Counted from the stretch's first letter, positions 1 to 8,503 are shown. The stretch is DNA of 48,447 nucleotides from Bacillota bacterium (GCA_023413185.1 JAEZQD010000083.1:1-48447), one strand, 5' to 3'. Notes: a model not told the origin generated them from the sequence alone. Numbers and translations are program-made.

Positions 1-842
1 TCGCCCGCCTTGCTTTTTGCGCAGGGCAGCAGCGTGGTAATCGCGTCAAGCAGCATGTCAACGCCCGCAAGGGTAAGCCCCGAGCCACAGAGCACCGGCG
101 TCAGCAACCCGTTTTTGGTCGCCTCCACAATGCCGTTAGTAAGCTCCTCGGCGGTAAACGCCTCGCCCATAAAGAATTTTTCCATCAGTGCTTCGTCGGT
201 TTCCGCAACCGCCTCGCTAAGGGCGGAAAGCGGCTCGTCGATGGCACCCGCGGGAACGGGAACCTCGGTAGCCTTGCCCGCCGCGTCGTACTGATACGCC
301 TTGCCGGTGAGCAGATTAATATAGCAGGTAACCTTGCGATTTTCCACATGCGGTATCACCACCGGGCAAACCGTCGGACCAAAGCTGTTTTTTAGGCTTG
401 CATATGCCTTTGTATAATCGGCGTTTTCGTTATCCATCTTGGTGATAAACACCATCGTTGCCTTTGCGTTTTTGGTCGCCATCTTGTACGCCTTTTCGGC
501 GCCGACGGTAACACCCGACTTGCCGGAAATCGCAATAATAACGCTTTCGGCAGGACGAACGCCCTCGCACAAGCCGGACTCAAAGTCGAACAACCCGGGG
601 GTGTCGATAATATTAATCTTCCCGCCCCCGTACTCTATCGGCGCAAGGGATGCGGAAACCGAAACCTTACGTTTAATCTCTTCCGAATCATAATCGCATA
701 CCGTATTGCCGTCGATCACCTTTCCCAAACGGTCTGTGCCCTTTGTCAGAAACAAAAGAGCCTCCGCCAATGTTGTTTTTCCGGATCCGCCGTGTCCTGC
801 CAAGGCAACGTTTCTGATTTTGTCAGCCGTATATTGCCTCAA
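1..842 (-). CDS. Elongation factor G-like translational GTPase (5' part; gene runs off the window)
   Basis: The first 280 codons are present. A P-loop (AGHGGSGKTT) lies near residue 15, followed by DTPG (G3) and TKMD, which stands where EF-G has NKMD (G4). This matches the Firmicutes EF-G paralogue group rather than canonical FusA, and no rpsL, rpsG or tuf neighbour is seen. Such proteins bind GTP and are presumed to act on the ribosome. The start is a TTG (842-840) preceded by AAAGGGG and GAAGGA; no ATG fits the conserved N-terminus (LRQYTADKIRNVALAG). A promoter sits upstream at 1002-1030. The family is certain. Whether it is the main EF-G or an accessory copy is open, but the paralogue is favoured. 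Confidence 0.88.
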   Translation of the reverse strand, partial: MRQYTADKIRNVALAGHGGSGKTTLAEALLFLTKGTDRLGKVIDGNTVCDYDSEEIKRKVSVSASLAPIEYGGGKINIIDTPGLFDFESGLCEGVRPAESVIIAISGKSGVTVGAEKAYKMATKNAKATMVFITKMDNENADYTKAYASLKNSFGPTVCPVVIPHVENRKVTCYINLLTGKAYQYDAAGKATEVPVPAGAIDEPLSALSEAVAETDEALMEKFFMGEAFTAEELTNGIVEATKNGLLTPVLCGSGLTLAGVDMLLDAITTLLPCAKSKAG

Positions 843-1001
843 TTTCCTTCGCCCCTTTCTTCGGCCTGCCGCTTTGGTCGTTGCGCGCAAACCTTACGAT
901 ATCAGTAATGTGCCGATTCATCTTCCCGACAAGCAGATGCCGATGTATCCTTTTCCCTTATTGCGGAACAGGAAGCCGTTGAACCAACGACATTAACAAA
1001 T

Positions 1002-1030
1002 ATTATAGCTTATTTACACATAATTTTCAA
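1002..1030 (-). promoter_or_regulatory. Sigma-A-type promoter for the EF-G-like gene
   Basis: On the minus strand TTGAAA (1030-1025) and TATAAT (1007-1002) are separated by exactly 17 bp. This places a start site about 150 nt upstream of the TTG start. Apart from this promoter and the terminator at 1075-1121, the 310-bp gap 843-1152 holds nothing I can recognise. Confidence 0.7.
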
Positions 1031-1074
1031 CGTATATTTTTTAAGTTTTGTGTGATATGTCCATTCAAATCGTC

Positions 1075-1121
1075 AAAAATTCGACGGCCAAATTATGTAT
1101 ATTACACAATCTGACCGTCGA
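1075..1121 (-). terminator. Intrinsic terminator downstream of the P-type-ATPase-like gene
   Basis: Arms TCGACGGCC (1081-1089) and GACCGTCGA (1113-1121) pair with one mismatch. On the minus strand the stem is followed by ATTTTT. The loop is long (23 nt), which lowers confidence a little. Confidence 0.6.
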
Positions 1122-1152
1122 AAAAAGACGAAATTCTGTTTTTGCGCTGTCG

Positions 1153-3897
1153 TTAATACCTGCGCAGCGAAAGCGTCACCATGGTGATGAGCGCCGCTAT
1201 GAGCTGGTACGAGAGCAGCAGCAGGGGGTTAATGAGCGAGATGCCAAAGAAAAAGGTGATGACGGTGGTTATGGCGTAGCCCGCTATCATAAACATTGTC
1301 TGCGCAACCGAGCTCATCGCGCCAGCCGCGCGTATTCTGCCCGCCGCAAAAAGTGTATCCAGCAGTGAAAGCGAGCCGCCCATGGTCGCCGCCTGCGCCT
1401 CGGCCGTCTCGGTGGGCTGTGTCTGCTGTGCATATACCCCATGCAGGTGGGGGGGCATAATCTGCACCAGGTCGTAATCCATCTCAAACAGGTCGGCGAG
1501 CATCTCGCGCGTGATGTTGGGGTCGGTAGAGCGCACAATCATCGTCACGCGGGAACGCTCGAGCCGCTTTAACCGCTCATACACCGCGTCGGTTGCCTTG
1601 TACGAGATAACAAACATCGACGAAAGCTCTCCGCCCGCCGAAAGGTACAGGATATGCCGATGCTCCTGCCGGTATTTCTGCTCGTACTCGCGGGGCGGCA
1701 GCTCGATGCCGTGGTGGCGCATCAGCTCGCGGTTGCCGATGAGCACATGCTGACCGTCCACCCATGCGGATAGTCCCATGCCTTCCTCGTACACAATATC
1801 ATCCACATCCTCTAAAATCTCGGTGCGACCCTCGATAATATGAAAGAACACCTCCGACATTGTGCCGCCTATTTTATCCATAACGCTTGCCGCCGCAAGG
1901 ATGGAAACGTCAATTCGTCCGCCCTTAAAGGTGCGGATGCCGTGCAGGGTAATGCCGCCGGAATGAAACAGCTGGGCAGCTTCCACCACCACGGCGGAGG
2001 CGTCGGCTATCGTTTCGGCCGCCTCACCGCCTGTTATCATCCCGCCCTCGGCCGTCAGGCTGCGGGATGTGCGCAGAAGGGGCAGGTTCTCGCCAAACAG
2101 CATCGTAAACGGCGAACACACGCACACAACGGCGGTAAACACCGTAAAGCAGGTAAGCACATCGCGGTACAAAAAGTAGGAGGAAGCCGCAAGCACCGCC
2201 GCGGCACCCACGCAGATGGGTGACAAAATACGGCTGATGCCCTTTTCCTGCACGCTTGCGGCGGAGTGGCGCAAAAGCCCCTGTAAAAAGTCCACCGGCT
2301 GCAGCGCGGCGATCCTCGGGTGCCCGTCGGCAAGCAGGGGCGCCATCTCTTCGGCAAGCCCTTCGCCCTCGAGCATCCGCACGGCAAACAGCTGTTCCCC
2401 GCTGCCGATAACCGAAAGGTTGTGCAGCGTGCGTTTTGCCGCCATCAGCTTGCCCGCGGCATAAAACCACAACCCGGTAATCGCAACGGCACAGTACATC
2501 TGCGCGTTCTGGTTTGCAAACAGCGCGGGGCTGATGGCAAACGCCAGCGTATAGATCATGGTAGAGAGCGAGGCAACCGCCGCCATGCTGTTGCCGTCCG
2601 CCTTTAGCTTGACCAGCGAAAGCAGCCCGGCGCCAATGGACGGTAGGCATACGGCAAAGCTGATGAGTGACAAAATAAACAACACCAGCGCAAACGCACC
2701 AGGCGCCTGCTGCGGATGAACCGCGGCGGGCACGGGCAGCACGGTTGCAATGGTAGAAAGCACAAGGTAGATTGACGCAAATCCCGTAAGGGTAAGCGCA
2801 ACCAGACGCATTGTGGCAACAATCGTATGCCTGCGCAGCAACCGGCGCACCCTGTCGAGATCGTCGGGCCCGTTTAGGTCGTTTTCGTCTGCTGCGTCCT
2901 CCCCATCCTCGGTCCATCCGCCTTGGTCGCCCTCATGCTGCTCCAGCATGCGGTACGCCTGCCAGCGGGAACCGGCACTGCCCTCCTTTGCCTGCTGCGG
3001 CAGCTCAGGGCTTGGCAGCTCCTGACCGAGCGACGCGGTGTCAAACTGCCGTGTCTCCTCAAAGGCGGGGGCGTCGTCCAATTCCGGCTGCAATACGGGC
3101 GGTAACGGCCCGGGCACCCGGGGAGTACGGCGCAGTACAAAGCCCGCGCGCGGCTGCTCCTCCTGCTCGGCGGGCGGCAGGGGTTGTTCTGCCACCGGCT
3201 CGGCAAACTGCTGTGGCTCGGTGTACTCCCTGCGGTAAACGGACGCTGTTTGCGGCGGCTCGGCAGGGGGGTATCCGTCCCACGGCTGCCGCGGAGCTAT
3301 GTTGTCATCCCGCTCGTTGTACTGCTCAGGTGTATTGTTATCGCTACCTCGGCTCTGGGGTGGCTCTTCGGCCTGATACCGCGCGCGCAGCGCCGCATAC
3401 TCGGCATTGATGTCATCTTCCAGCCCGCGGTAGTCTGTTGTGCGAGGGGACGATGCGGGACGGGATGGTCTTTGGTAATCCGCATACGCGGGTCGGTCAT
3501 TTTGACCGTCATAACGGGGCTGGGTCGGCACGGTCGGCGCATGATACTGACCGAACACCGCGCTCTCGCGCGACATGCGAAAGCCGCGCGGGGGCTCGGG
3601 CGGCGGCGGGGGCGCATCGGTCTGCTCGTACCGCCGCCCGTAGGTTGACGAATCCTCGGTGCTTGCATGCAAGCCATGCACAGCCTGTGCCGTGTTGTGC
3701 GCGGCTACGGGTTGTGCGGCGTGCCCCCCGTAGGAGGGTGGCACCTCACCGATGGGTTTTTCGGGATGCGGCTGAACCCCGGCATCGCTCCGCCTCGGTC
3801 GTTCTTCACCCAAAACCGCCTTGTCCGGTCGCTTCTGGCCTCTTAGCTTTCTCGCCTCAAACAGAATTTGGTCGAGATTGTATTCGTTGTCGTACAT
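1153..3897 (-). CDS. P-type-ATPase-like membrane protein with degenerate catalytic motifs and a long disordered N-terminus
   Basis: 914 aa. The start ATG at 3897 (MYDNEYNLDQ) has AAAGGGGGT upstream; an in-frame ATG 57 bp further up lacks a site. Residues 1 to about 350 are low-complexity, rich in Pro, Gln, Arg and Glu, and look disordered and cytosolic. Several membrane helices follow, then a P1-type ATPase-like core: CSPF stands where the metal-pump CPC sits, GGMITGGEAAETI matches the stretch before the phosphorylation loop, and MGLSAWVDGQHVLIGNREL matches the N-domain. The phosphorylation motif DKTGTLT is replaced by EAAQLFHS (Glu639 at the Asp position), and the hinge TGD is replaced by RSTDPN. 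Two or more helices close the protein. It should fold like a pump but cannot form the aspartyl phosphate by the known mechanism. Function unknown; a sensing or scaffolding role is inference. Confidence 0.8.
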   Translation of the reverse strand: MYDNEYNLDQILFEARKLRGQKRPDKAVLGEERPRRSDAGVQPHPEKPIGEVPPSYGGHAAQPVAAHNTAQAVHGLHASTEDSSTYGRRYEQTDAPPPPPEPPRGFRMSRESAVFGQYHAPTVPTQPRYDGQNDRPAYADYQRPSRPASSPRTTDYRGLEDDINAEYAALRARYQAEEPPQSRGSDNNTPEQYNERDDNIAPRQPWDGYPPAEPPQTASVYRREYTEPQQFAEPVAEQPLPPAEQEEQPRAGFVLRRTPRVPGPLPPVLQPELDDAPAFEETRQFDTASLGQELPSPELPQQAKEGSAGSRWQAYRMLEQHEGDQGGWTEDGEDAADENDLNGPDDLDRVRRLLRRHTIVATMRLVALTLTGFASIYLVLSTIATVLPVPAAVHPQQAPGAFALVLFILSLISFAVCLPSIGAGLLSLVKLKADGNSMAAVASLSTMIYTLAFAISPALFANQNAQMYCAVAITGLWFYAAGKLMAAKRTLHNLSVIGSGEQLFAVRMLEGEGLAEEMAPLLADGHPRIAALQPVDFLQGLLRHSAASVQEKGISRILSPICVGAAAVLAASSYFLYRDVLTCFTVFTAVVCVCSPFTMLFGENLPLLRTSRSLTAEGGMITGGEAAETIADASAVVVEAAQLFHSGGITLHGIRTFKGGRIDVSILAAASVMDKIGGTMSEVFFHIIEGRTEILEDVDDIVYEEGMGLSAWVDGQHVLIGNRELMRHHGIELPPREYEQKYRQEHRHILYLSAGGELSSMFVISYKATDAVYERLKRLERSRVTMIVRSTDPNITREMLADLFEMDYDLVQIMPPHLHGVYAQQTQPTETAEAQAATMGGSLSLLDTLFAAGRIRAAGAMSSVAQTMFMIAGYAITTVITFFFGISLINPLLLLSYQLIAALITMVTLSLRRY

Positions 3898-3981
3898 AAA
3901 ACGTCTTACCCCCTTTGTGTCCAAAAGGTCAAACCAACTATTCCTTTGCAGCATTGCGACGCCGTTTCGCAGAATGCCCGG

Positions 3982-4749
3982 TTATTTTGCTTTTATACTA
4001 TTGCGCTGCCTTGCGATCTCGTACATTACGATGCCGCCCGCCACCGAGGCGTTAAGCGACGACACCATGCCGAACATCGGCAGCGATACAACAAAGTCAC
4101 ATTTATCCTTTACCAGACGGCTGAGCCCTTCGCCCTCCGAGCCTACCACAAGACCGACGCCGCCGCCGTAATCCTGCTCGCACCAATTGCTGCCGCCCAT
4201 TTCGGCGCCGTAGATCCATATGCCGTCTTTTTTCAGCTCGTCGATGACTGCCGCGATATTGGCTACCCGTGCCACCGGCAGATGCGCGCACGCGCCTGCC
4301 GACGCCTTGTATACCGCCGTGGTAACCGAAGCGCTGCGCCGCTTGGGAATGACCATACCATGGGCACCCGCCGCCTCTGCCGTGCGGATGAGCGCACCGA
4401 GGTTGTGCGGGTCTTCAATGCCGTCGGCTATCACCACAAAGGGCGTGACCCCTTGCTCCTTTGCCCTTGCAAGGATGTCTGAAAGCTCGGCATACACAAT
4501 TGCCGCAATGACGGCCGCTACCCCCTGATGCGACTCGCCCTGCGAAAGATGGGTCAGCTTCTCGGGTGAGACCTCCTTGACCGGGATGCCTTTGTCGCGG
4601 CAGATTGCCACTATCTTTGAAATGCTGCCCTGCCGTTCGCCCTTTGCAATCATTACGCTGTCTATTCGGTCCTGCGTGCGCAGCGCCTCAAGCACTGCGT
4701 TTCTGCCGACGATAATGTCGGTGTTGTTGTCGGTGTCTTTTTGTATCAT
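3982..4749 (-). CDS. rlmB: 23S rRNA (guanosine-2'-O)-methyltransferase, TrmH/SpoU family
   Basis: 255 aa, normal for RlmB. An N-terminal substrate-binding domain (IIVGRNAVLEAL, then a stretch around HQGVAAVIA) is followed by the knotted SPOUT domain with DGIEDPHNLGALIRTAEAAG (motif 1), LVVGSEGEGLSRLV (motif 2) and SLPMFGMVSSLNASVAGGIV (motif 3). The family uses SAM to methylate the ribose of G2251 in the 23S peptidyl-transferase P loop. GGAGT lies upstream of the ATG. In this lineage the same fold can also modify other 23S positions, so the exact target is inferred. The P-type-ATPase-like gene follows 84 bp downstream on the same strand and may be cotranscribed. Confidence 0.93.
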   Translation of the reverse strand: MIQKDTDNNTDIIVGRNAVLEALRTQDRIDSVMIAKGERQGSISKIVAICRDKGIPVKEVSPEKLTHLSQGESHQGVAAVIAAIVYAELSDILARAKEQGVTPFVVIADGIEDPHNLGALIRTAEAAGAHGMVIPKRRSASVTTAVYKASAGACAHLPVARVANIAAVIDELKKDGIWIYGAEMGGSNWCEQDYGGGVGLVVGSEGEGLSRLVKDKCDFVVSLPMFGMVSSLNASVAGGIVMYEIARQRNSIKAK

Positions 4750-4902
4750 CTGTCTACTCCGTTTTGCCGTACTTGGCGTCGGCTGTTATTTTTTATAAAG
4801 GGTTCGGCCCAGACGCCGCTCTGACGCGCGCACGATATGTAGCGGTTGCGCCAACCACAACATACTTAGGCGCAGGCACAAAACAGCCGCCGACTTTGTT
4901 AT

Positions 4903-4931
4903 ATTATAGCATAGCGCAGGAAGAATTTAAA
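4903..4931 (-). promoter_or_regulatory. Sigma-A-type promoter upstream of rlmB
   Basis: On the minus strand TTTAAA (4931-4926), 17 bp, then TATAAT (4908-4903) with an upstream CTATGC extension (TGN extended -10). It gives a leader of about 150 nt before rlmB. Confidence 0.65.
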
Positions 4932-4965
4932 CGACAAAACCGGTATATTTTTCGGTTTGTGCGCG

Positions 4966-5241
4966 CTACAAAAACATCAGCATCAAACAAACACCCGTAA
5001 CCGCCGCCCCAGCCGCCGCAATCACCAGAATTTTAAGCACCGTTGAAAGGATGGTGGAGCGCACCAGCACCGCCCGCCGAATACGCGGACCGTTGAGTGT
5101 CATATAGGAATGCGCCTGCCTGCGCAGCTCCGGCTCGGGGGTGTTTCTCTTTTCGTTTTTTACAATGAAAATAATGCGTTCAAAATAGTCGTTTTCGGTG
5201 TTGATGACCTCGATAGCGCGTTTGTTGGTTCCCCGAAGCAT
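4966..5241 (-). CDS. Small single-pass membrane protein of unknown function
   Basis: 91 aa. The start is supported by GGGAGGG seven bases upstream. The first 65 residues are charged and soluble (MLRGTNKRAIEVINTENDYF at the N-terminus, then an Arg-rich stretch). The last 25 or so residues form one hydrophobic helix (TVLKILVIAAAGAAVTGVCLMLMFL) that ends the protein, so it looks tail-anchored with the body in the cytoplasm. No catalytic motif is visible. It sits between rlmB and the DnaA-box-like cluster, on the same strand as both flanking genes. I do not recognise a named family. Confidence 0.75.
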   Translation of the reverse strand: MLRGTNKRAIEVINTENDYFERIIFIVKNEKRNTPEPELRRQAHSYMTLNGPRIRRAVLVRSTILSTVLKILVIAAAGAAVTGVCLMLMFL

Positions 5242-5389
5242 GCGTTATCCCTCCCGAGTAATGCGATAACCGTGTAAACTCTCTTGCCGTTGCACTGAGC
5301 TTTTTTACAGGATCTCTGCATTATTTTGGTCGGATAACACCCTTGTTATTCGTTTGCTTCGCCTTGCTTTGCGCTCGATTGTCGTCGAT

Positions 5390-5610
5390 TAAATTAGTAA
5401 TATATGGTTATACAGAAAATATACACTGCCCCACTGTGGAAAAACCGGTTTAAAGTGTTGATAACACACGCCTTATACGCCTTGTAAAGACCAAGTTGAC
5501 ATAACAGATGTTGAAAACTCTGTGGAAAAGGTGGAAAACCCTGTTGATATTCCTTACAAAGCCCATGATTACGTGGTGACATGCCTATACATAACGGTGG
5601 AAAAACTTGA
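5390..5610 (-). other. Cluster of seven DnaA-box-like 9-mers in an intergenic region
   Basis: Motifs of the form [TG]GT[GT]GA[AT]A[AT], all in one orientation, lie at 5435-5443, 5456-5464, 5509-5517, 5521-5529, 5530-5538, 5542-5550 and 5596-5604. Read on the minus strand they are TTTTCCACA, TTATCAACA and TTTTCAACA types, one or two bases from the DnaA consensus TTATCCACA. An AT-rich stretch (about 5385-5425) lies on one side and another (about 5680-5705) on the other. The 473-bp gap 5242-5714 holds no plausible ORF. This could be a DnaA-binding locus; see findings for why I doubt a bidirectional origin here. Confidence 0.55.
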
Positions 5611-5714
5611 TTATGTTATCTCCGCCGTATTTTTGGTACAAGCTGGAATTACGGCATTCTCTGCGGTTTACCGTTTCTTTACGCTAATTATATATACGTA
5701 AAGTTGTGTCCCCT

Positions 5715-6404
5715 TTACCTCGGGGTGTGCGCCGTTAAGTACTTAACCGCACGTTCCACCGCTACCTTTACCTGGGGGGATTTTTCGGTTTTACCCGCAT
5801 TGCGGTAATCAAACATGCGGCAGAAGGTGTCTACATCCCCGTGAAGCTCGCTAAGCCCCGCGCGCACCAGCGTGCCCGTTACCGACATAAAATCGGGCAG
5901 CTCCTTTTTGGGGATGGACTTTTGCGCCCCTGCAATAAGCATGGTATAGTGTGGAACACACACAAAGGGCTGTGCGGCATACAACGCGCGAAAGCTCTCC
6001 TCCCTACGGTAAAGGGCGAACAGGTTTTGCAGCATCTGCCGCATCGAGCCGTCAATCTTTTCGCACACGTAGCAGCTTTTTAGCATCTCGGTCAGCTTGC
6101 GCACGTCCGCCTTGCCTGCCTGCTCCTCCCGCTCTTTGGGCAGCATCTGCTGCACCGATTTTAGGTGGCTTTCGAGCATGAGGGCAAGCGACAGGCGGTT
6201 TTTTCGCGACAGCATGCCGTCAAAATGCGTTGCGCAAAAGCCCAGCTTGTTGGTCTGTATGCGAATAACCGGCTCCATCATCGCGGCACCCATAATTGCG
6301 TCGAGCGCACGCTCCTCTAGGGTATCGTGCATCCGGCACAACGGGCATCCGTCACGGGGCTCAAACACCTCGCTGATGGGTATGGTGAAAATGGTCTCCT
6401 TCAT
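5715..6404 (-). CDS. DUF6062 family protein, Cys-rich and probably metal-binding
   Basis: 229 aa. Conserved-looking Cys/His groups recur: CPLCRMH near residue 20, GFCATHF near 75, CYVCEKID near 110, VCVPHY near 150 and FCRMFDYR near 195. The pattern of CxxC and CxxH pairs in a mainly helical soluble protein matches DUF6062, common in Clostridia and without an established function; zinc or Fe-S binding is inference. GAAAGGA precedes the ATG. It is transcribed away from the divergent MerR gene, so the 278-bp gap between them probably holds promoters for both. Confidence 0.8.
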   Translation of the reverse strand: MKETIFTIPISEVFEPRDGCPLCRMHDTLEERALDAIMGAAMMEPVIRIQTNKLGFCATHFDGMLSRKNRLSLALMLESHLKSVQQMLPKEREEQAGKADVRKLTEMLKSCYVCEKIDGSMRQMLQNLFALYRREESFRALYAAQPFVCVPHYTMLIAGAQKSIPKKELPDFMSVTGTLVRAGLSELHGDVDTFCRMFDYRNAGKTEKSPQVKVAVERAVKYLTAHTPR

Positions 6405-6517
6405 ATCGTGTTAATCCTTTCCTCGTCTACGCAAAACGACGCTACCCTCTATTAGTTAACAAAAACACAGAAAATATTGCCGAATGCTTCCTGTTTTTTA
6501 TTATAGCACAGATATGG

Positions 6518-6523
6518 TATAAT
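6518..6523 (+). promoter_or_regulatory. Possible distal extended -10 promoter upstream of the MerR gene
   Basis: TATAAT preceded by GATATGG (TGN extension). Seventeen bases upstream is only TTTTTA, so it relies on the extended -10. It would yield a longer leader than the MerR-type promoter at 6630-6660. Confidence 0.4.
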
Positions 6524-6629
6524 AGCTCCAATTGCATGACGGCTCGACGAGGTGCTTATTGGGGTTTGTTCAGTTACGCACACCGTTTAAAACGAGTGCC
6601 TGTCACAGGCTCTATTTTAAAAATAATGC

Positions 6630-6660
6630 TTGACTGTCCCCTTGGGGTTTGGTGTATGGT
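6630..6660 (+). promoter_or_regulatory. MerR-type promoter with 19-bp spacer, likely autoregulated
   Basis: TTGACT (6630-6635) and TATGGT (6655-6660) are separated by 19 bp. The spacer contains an inverted repeat, CCCC-TT-GGGG (6639-6648). The overlong spacer with central dyad is the hallmark of promoters that MerR-family activators realign. The MerR gene starts only 23 bp downstream, so autoregulation is the simplest reading. Confidence 0.8.
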
Positions 6661-6682
6661 GCAAGGGAGAGGAGTGATCACG

Positions 6683-7600
6683 ATGTTGATTCACGAGGTC
6701 TGCAATCTGTGCGGGCTAACAAAAAAAGCGGTGGAATATTACGAACAGCAGGGCTTTATTCAGCCACAGGTTCTGGATAACGGGTACCGAAATTATGACG
6801 CAAAGCAAGCCGACACCCTAAAGGAGATTGCCGTACTGCGCAGATGCGGACTGGCTATTACAGATATCCGCACCGTATTAAGCAGTACGAATAAACCCCT
6901 TGCGCTTGCTCGATACAAGCATTTAAACGAGCTGCGCATCAAGCGACTCAACGCGACCCAGACCTACATCGACAGCTTAATCGAGCATTATGATATTGAA
7001 CAGGGCTTTTTGCAGTTGGGGCAAATGGATGTAAGCCCAGTCAGCATTCGCGAACGGCTGGTCTTGGCTTTTCCCGGTAGCTTCGGGCTGTTTTTATCCT
7101 TTCACTTCGGGCGCTTTTTGGATGAACCCATTCAAACCACCGAGCAGCGTGCGGCGTATGACAAGGTGGTTGCCTATCTCGACAGCGTAGCCTCGTATAT
7201 TTCGGAGGAGCTGGGTGCCTATTTGGAGCAGGCAATCCCCTTGTGCCAGGACGACGCCATTCGGCAGTATGAAGACGACCTAAATCGGTTGATGGAGCAG
7301 GCAATCGCCGACCCCGATGCCCTTTTTCGGTCTATGAACATTGAGCAGTATATCGCTTACCGCACGTCCGAAGCCTTCAAGCAATCCCCCGCGGGACAGC
7401 TGTCGGATTTGCTGATCGCGTTTCAAAAAAGCAGCGGATACGCCGATGTATTCTTAAAAAACCTCAAGCTACTAAGTCCCGCGTATCGGCAGTACTGCGA
7501 TAGCCTTGAGAGGGTCAATCGAATTATAACAGAACAATACCCAGCATTGGGGCAGCTTTACGACACAAGCGGGTCGCAGGGCAATGCCCAGAGCAAATGA
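6683..7600 (+). CDS. MerR family transcriptional regulator with a large helical effector region
   Basis: 305 aa. Residues 1-70 are a MerR winged helix (MLIHEVCNLCGLTKKAVEYY, then NGYRNYDAKQADTLKEIAVLRRCG). A coiled-coil linker (KHLNELRIKRLNATQTYIDS) follows, then about 190 residues of mostly helical sequence that I cannot assign to a known ligand domain. I chose the ATG at 6683: GGGAGAGGAG precedes it and the MerR-type promoter at 6630-6660 would leave a leader of about 16 nt. The longer frame back to 6536 would run through that promoter. There is no Cys cluster of the metal sensors, so an organic or drug-like effector is more likely. The glycosylase gene follows after 19 bp and is presumably cotranscribed. 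Confidence 0.88.
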   Translation: MLIHEVCNLCGLTKKAVEYYEQQGFIQPQVLDNGYRNYDAKQADTLKEIAVLRRCGLAITDIRTVLSSTNKPLALARYKHLNELRIKRLNATQTYIDSLIEHYDIEQGFLQLGQMDVSPVSIRERLVLAFPGSFGLFLSFHFGRFLDEPIQTTEQRAAYDKVVAYLDSVASYISEELGAYLEQAIPLCQDDAIRQYEDDLNRLMEQAIADPDALFRSMNIEQYIAYRTSEAFKQSPAGQLSDLLIAFQKSSGYADVFLKNLKLLSPAYRQYCDSLERVNRIITEQYPALGQLYDTSGSQGNAQSK

Positions 7601-7619
7601 AACCGGAGGTTTTGGTATT

Positions 7620-8498
7620 ATGAATAGAATAGAGCACGGCGGGGATGTGCGGTGCGTGGATGTCCGAGACTTCTCGCTGCGCGACACGCTGCTGTGCGGG
7701 CAGTGCTTTCGGTGGGAGGAAACCGAGCCGGATGTGTTTTGCGGCGTTGTGGGTGACCGCACGCTCACCGTTTTGCAGCAGGGAGAAACGCTTGTTTTTA
7801 AGGACTGTACGCTGCGGGAGTTTGACGCGGTTTTATGCGACTACTTTGACCTTGCCCGCGACTACGCGGGGATTAAAGCCGCTTTGAGCACCGACGACAC
7901 CCTGAAAACGGCGATCGGCTACGCGCCCGGTCTGCGGGTGCTGCGTCAGCCGCCGTGGGAGACGCTGTGCTCGTTTATCATCTCGCAAAACAACAACATC
8001 AAGCGCATTAAGGGTATTGTGGCGCGGCTGTGCGAGTGCTTTGGCAAGCCTATTTTGGACAAAGCGGGGAACCTCACCGCCTATGCCTTCCCCGACGCGG
8101 ATACCCTTGCCCGACTGACCGAGCCCGACCTTGCCCCGCTTCGTGCGGGCTGGCGCGCGGCGTATCTTTTGGATGCGGCGCTAAAGGTCTCTTGCGGGGA
8201 GATTGCCCTTGCGCGGCTGTATACCTGCCCGATAGACGAGGCGCGCGCGACACTCCGGTCGATTAAGGGGGTGGGTCCGAAGGTGGCGGACTGCGTTTTG
8301 CTGTACGGCTTTGCCCGCACCGAAGCGTTTCCCCTTGATGTATGGATGAAGCGCGCGATGCAGCGGTATTACCCCGACGGGCTGCCCGCGTGTGCACAGC
8401 AATACCCGGGGCTGGCGCAGCAATACCTGTTTCATTACATACGCTGCGGCGACAAGGACTGTACCACCTCCGTCTGTATCTCAAGCAACGCAGAATAA
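7620..8498 (+). CDS. ogg: 8-oxoguanine DNA glycosylase/AP lyase, OGG1 type
   Basis: 292 aa. An N-terminal OGG_N-like domain (DTLLCGQCFRWEE) is followed by the HhH-GPD fold. SQNNNIKRIKGIV matches the OGG1 NNN motif that contacts the opposite base. GVGPKVADC holds the helix-hairpin-helix with the catalytic Lys, and FPLDVWMKRA carries the catalytic Asp. The enzyme excises 8-oxoG from DNA and nicks the abasic site. The C-terminus (HYIRCGDKDC) is short and lacks the CxxC...C iron-sulfur signature of EndoIII/MutY. The start at 7620 has CCGGAGG; an upstream in-frame ATG overlapping the MerR gene has none. A bidirectional terminator follows. Confidence 0.92.
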   Translation: MNRIEHGGDVRCVDVRDFSLRDTLLCGQCFRWEETEPDVFCGVVGDRTLTVLQQGETLVFKDCTLREFDAVLCDYFDLARDYAGIKAALSTDDTLKTAIGYAPGLRVLRQPPWETLCSFIISQNNNIKRIKGIVARLCECFGKPILDKAGNLTAYAFPDADTLARLTEPDLAPLRAGWRAAYLLDAALKVSCGEIALARLYTCPIDEARATLRSIKGVGPKVADCVLLYGFARTEAFPLDVWMKRAMQRYYPDGLPACAQQYPGLAQQYLFHYIRCGDKDCTTSVCISSNAE

Positions 8499-8503
8499 GA
8501 CGC

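Noticed and set aside
2024..2917. 297-aa open frame in another frame of the P-type-ATPase-like gene
   Set aside because: Same strand, alternative frame, Arg/Ala/Gly-rich; the main frame carries the family motifs.
5390..5610. Bidirectional chromosomal origin
   Set aside because: The box cluster is real, but gene direction to the right argues against forks starting here, and dnaA, dnaN, rpmH and gyrB are absent. Kept only as a DnaA-binding candidate.
6536..6682. 49-residue N-terminal extension of the MerR protein
   Set aside because: It would cover the MerR-type promoter and precedes a canonical MerR N-terminus with its own ribosome binding site.
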